This document shows, one piece after another, positions 6,508-8,456 of a stretch of 8,456 nt of DNA (its first letter is position 1; every line of letters starts with the position of its first letter). The notes below the pieces were generated by a model. That model saw nothing but the letters and a program-made list of their open reading frames with translations. It was not told where the DNA came from and made no database searches. A program made the position numbers and the translations under genes. Source of the DNA: Salinicoccus sp. UBA3372 (GTDB taxonomy: Bacteria; Bacillota; Bacilli; Staphylococcales; Salinicoccaceae); the NCBI GenBank assembly GCA_002360325.1, contig DEQG01000016.1:7626-16081 (forward strand), in the 5' to 3' direction.

Positions 6508-6545
6508 AAGCGAGTGTGAATCCATAAGGATTGCACTCGCTTTTT
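6508..6545 (+). terminator. Rho-independent terminator after the LPxTG gene
   Basis: AAGCGAGTG (6508-6516) pairs with CACTCGCTT (6534-6542). The inner AATCC/GGATT pairing extends the stem around an ATAA loop with a small bulge. Five T residues follow (6541-6545). It starts 15 bp after the stop codon. Confidence 0.9.
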
Positions 6546-6579
6546 CAGTGTAATGATACTGTACATGATTTTATGCAGC

Positions 6580-6611
6580 CCCGTGCCGTGGCGACCAAAC
6601 GATGGCACGGG
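6580..6611. repeat. G+C-rich orphan inverted repeat in the convergent gap
   Basis: CCCGTGCC (6580-6587) and GGCACGGG (6604-6611) are perfect inverted arms. Two inner pairs (GT with AT, one a G.U wobble on the plus strand) extend this to about 10 bp around a 12-nt loop. The stretch 6576-6613 is about 71% G+C, far above its A+T-rich flanks. It lies between the terminators of the two convergent genes and has no U-tract on either strand, so it does not look like a third terminator. Its function is unknown. Confidence 0.75.
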
Positions 6612-6625
6612 TCAAAAACCAACCT

Positions 6626-6667
6626 AAAATAAAACAGGATAAAACCTCGTTGAAGGTTCTATCCTGT
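6626..6667 (-). terminator. Rho-independent terminator of the M3 oligoendopeptidase gene
   Basis: Read on the minus strand, ACAGGATAGAACCT pairs with AGGTTTTATCCTGT (14 bp with one G.U) around a TCAACG loop, followed by TTTATTTT. It begins 14 bp after the stop codon at 6682. Confidence 0.92.
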
Positions 6668-6681
6668 CCATGAATTCAATA

Positions 6682-8382
6682 TTACAGTTTTGTATCATCG
6701 ATGGAGTACAGGTAATCACTGACTTCTTCGACGACTTCTTTCAGACTGTCTTCTTCAAATGGTGATTTCAGTTTTGCTGCTTCAACCAATGAATTGAATG
6801 GCAGTGATCCGCCGAGCTTACATAATGCAAGGTAGTCTTTCCATGCTGCATCAAAGTCCTCTTTGGCACGTTTCCAGAACTGGATTGCACAGATTTGTGC
6901 GAGGGTGTAGTCGATGTAGTAGAATGGTGCACCGAATACATGGCCCTGATAATGCCAGAACGAACCGCTTTCGAGTGGTTCAACACCATCATAGTCTCTG
7001 TGCGGTAAATATTTTTGCTCAAGTTTTTTCCATTCACCACGGCGTTCTTTTGGTGTGAGTTCAGGATTCTCATAAACGATGTGCTGGAATTCATCAATCG
7101 CCACACCGTACGGCAGGAATGAAATATCACTTGCCAGGTGTGAGAACTTGAATTTATCCGTATCTTCTTCAAAGAACAGGTCCATCCACGGATAAGTGAA
7201 ATACTCCATGCTCATTGAATGGATTTCAGCAGATTCGAGTGTCGGGAACTGATACTCGGGTACATCGAAATCGCGTGACATATACGATTGGAAAGCGTGG
7301 CCGGCTTCATGAGTCAGCACAGTGACATCTCCGAGTGTCCCGTTAAAGTTTGAGAATATGAATGGTGAATCATATTCCGGGATGAAAGTGCAGTAGCCGC
7401 CGCCTTCTTTACCTTTTTTGGCTTCAACATCAAACAGTTCGCGCTCTGTCATAAATGTATAGAACTCATCCGTTTCAGGTGAAAGTTCCTTGTACATTTT
7501 CGCACCGTTTTTCATGATATCTTTCGTTTTGCCTTTAGGCGCCGCATTACCTGTCAGAAAATGAAATGACTCATCATATGATTTCAGATCGGACAGCCCG
7601 ATGCGTCTGCCCTGGCGTTCTTTCAGCCTGGTTACGACCGGGACAACATAATCTGCAACCTGGTCTCTGAATGTTTCGACCATATCGCGGTCATAGTCGA
7701 TTCTGTTCATTCTTACATAGCCAAGTTCGACAAAGTCCTGGTAGCCGAGTTCTTTGGCAATTTTATCTCTTGTTTTTACAAGTTTGTCGTAAATGTCATC
7801 TATCGTTTCAAGGTTGTCTCCCATAAAGCCCTGGACAGCTTCGGTTGCTGCTTTACGTACGCTTCTATCAGGATTTTCCATATATGGGCTGAATTCTGAA
7901 AGGTTTAAAGTTTTGCCGTCAAATTCAATTTCAGCACCTGCCAGCAGTTTGGAATATTGGGTGGATAGTCTGTTTTCTTCCTGAATTAATTCCTTTACCG
8001 CAGGGTCATAACTTTTCAGCTGGTTTTCAGCAAGGGCGAAAAGCTGTCTGCCATATAGATCCTCGAGGTCAAATCGAAAATCACTGTTTACGATTGCATC
8101 ATAATATTTGTTGTTTATTTCTGTGATGACAGGATCATACTCATCGAAAAAGTTTCTTTCCGTATCATAAAATTCATCTTTTGTATCGATGGATGCACGG
8201 ATATGTGCGAGTGTCGCCATTGTATCCACATGGTTGAAAATCTTGTTCAATTCGTCTATGACTGTGCTTTGTTCATTCGCATCTTCTGCTTCCTCAAATT
8301 TTTCAATCAGCTCAGATACCTCTTTAGATATCTTTTGCAAATCGGGTCTTTCATACTTATAGTCCTGAAACTTCGTGACCAT
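6682..8382 (-). CDS. M3 family zinc oligoendopeptidase (Pz-peptidase A / PepF-like)
   Basis: The 566-residue cytoplasmic metallopeptidase degrades short peptides, as M3 enzymes do. The catalytic motif HEAGH is at 358-362 within GDVTVLTHEAGHAFQSY. The third zinc ligand is expected in the following LESAEIHSMSME segment (Glu383 or Glu386). Downstream, GSFWHYQGHVFGAPFYYIDY (473-492) is the conserved M3 substrate-binding/catalytic His-Tyr region. The N-terminal half is helical, as expected for the lid of the channel. Length (about 560) and motifs fit the subfamily annotated as 'oligoendopeptidase, M3 family', close to Geobacillus Pz-peptidase A, better than the roughly 600-residue classical PepF. 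There is no signal peptide. AAGGGGG 7 nt upstream fixes ATG 8382. It is monocistronic as far as visible, with its own promoter and terminator, and convergent to the LPxTG gene. Confidence 0.94.
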   Translation of the reverse strand: MVTKFQDYKYERPDLQKISKEVSELIEKFEEAEDANEQSTVIDELNKIFNHVDTMATLAHIRASIDTKDEFYDTERNFFDEYDPVITEINNKYYDAIVNSDFRFDLEDLYGRQLFALAENQLKSYDPAVKELIQEENRLSTQYSKLLAGAEIEFDGKTLNLSEFSPYMENPDRSVRKAATEAVQGFMGDNLETIDDIYDKLVKTRDKIAKELGYQDFVELGYVRMNRIDYDRDMVETFRDQVADYVVPVVTRLKERQGRRIGLSDLKSYDESFHFLTGNAAPKGKTKDIMKNGAKMYKELSPETDEFYTFMTERELFDVEAKKGKEGGGYCTFIPEYDSPFIFSNFNGTLGDVTVLTHEAGHAFQSYMSRDFDVPEYQFPTLESAEIHSMSMEYFTYPWMDLFFEEDTDKFKFSHLASDISFLPYGVAIDEFQHIVYENPELTPKERRGEWKKLEQKYLPHRDYDGVEPLESGSFWHYQGHVFGAPFYYIDYTLAQICAIQFWKRAKEDFDAAWKDYLALCKLGGSLPFNSLVEAAKLKSPFEEDSLKEVVEEVSDYLYSIDDTKL

Positions 8383-8412
8383 TTTGTTTCCCCCTTATCG
8401 TTATTCATAAAT

Positions 8413-8421
8413 ATTCTATCA
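8413..8421 (-). promoter_or_regulatory. Extended -10 promoter of the M3 peptidase gene
   Basis: On the minus strand TGATAGAAT is an extended -10 element (5/6 match to TATAAT plus TG) about 30 bp upstream of the start codon. No strong -35 hexamer is seen at 16-18 bp. Confidence 0.5.
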
Positions 8422-8432
8422 TAACCACCCGG

Positions 8433-8456
8433 CGACAATCTAAAATTTGATAGTCG
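8433..8456. repeat. Imperfect 24-bp palindrome at the window edge
   Basis: CGACAATCTAAA and ATTTGATAGTCG are inverted with 9 of 12 positions matching. The palindrome lies just upstream of the M3 peptidase promoter and runs to the last base, so it may extend further. It could be an operator or part of a neighbouring terminator. Confidence 0.4.

Overview
The window looks like chromosomal DNA of a low-to-moderate G+C Firmicute. It is most consistent with the Staphylococcaceae outside Staphylococcus proper (Salinicoccus/Jeotgalicoccus-like), but that placement is inference from protein resemblance and gene order. Strong AGGAGG-type ribosome binding sites, extended -10 promoters, an LPxTG surface protein and U-tailed hairpin terminators all fit a Gram-positive. 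The gene order ABC-F / rex / tatA / tatC matches the Bacillus subtilis ydiF-(moaC)-rex-tatAy-tatCy neighbourhood as I recall it.

Layout. Bases 1-572 (minus) are the N-terminal part of an ABC-F ATPase, cut by the window edge. A divergent intergenic region leads into a plus-strand cluster. It holds rex (702-1340, NADH/NAD+ responsive repressor), tatA (1356-1592), tatC (1640-2401) and a GH32 sucrose-6-phosphate-hydrolase homologue (2410-3912) whose ribosome binding site overlaps the tatC stop. A compact hairpin with a U-tract sits between tatA and tatC and looks like an internal attenuating terminator. Next comes a separately promoted RpiR/MurR-type regulator (4036-4872) with a strong terminator. 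After it is a secreted, extremely acidic LPNTG cell-wall protein (5095-6492). On the minus strand, convergent with it, is an M3 oligoendopeptidase (6682-8382). The 189-bp convergent gap carries one terminator for each side and, between them, an unexplained G+C-rich hairpin.

How they fit together. Rex, TatA and TatC are standard housekeeping proteins. The most unusual gene is the GH32 homologue. It keeps the two-domain architecture and an intact 500-codon frame. However, the motif that normally carries the catalytic Asp nucleophile (NDPNG) reads NAPAA, and several other active-site positions are changed, while the acid/base Glu is kept. It is probably a non-hydrolytic sucrose-phosphate-like binding protein, or an enzyme with altered chemistry, translated next to the Tat translocase genes. 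The downstream RpiR regulator has a sugar-phosphate-sensing SIS domain but no adjacent sugar operon, so the GH32 homologue is one candidate functional partner. No mobile elements, CRISPR arrays, rRNA or tRNA genes were seen.
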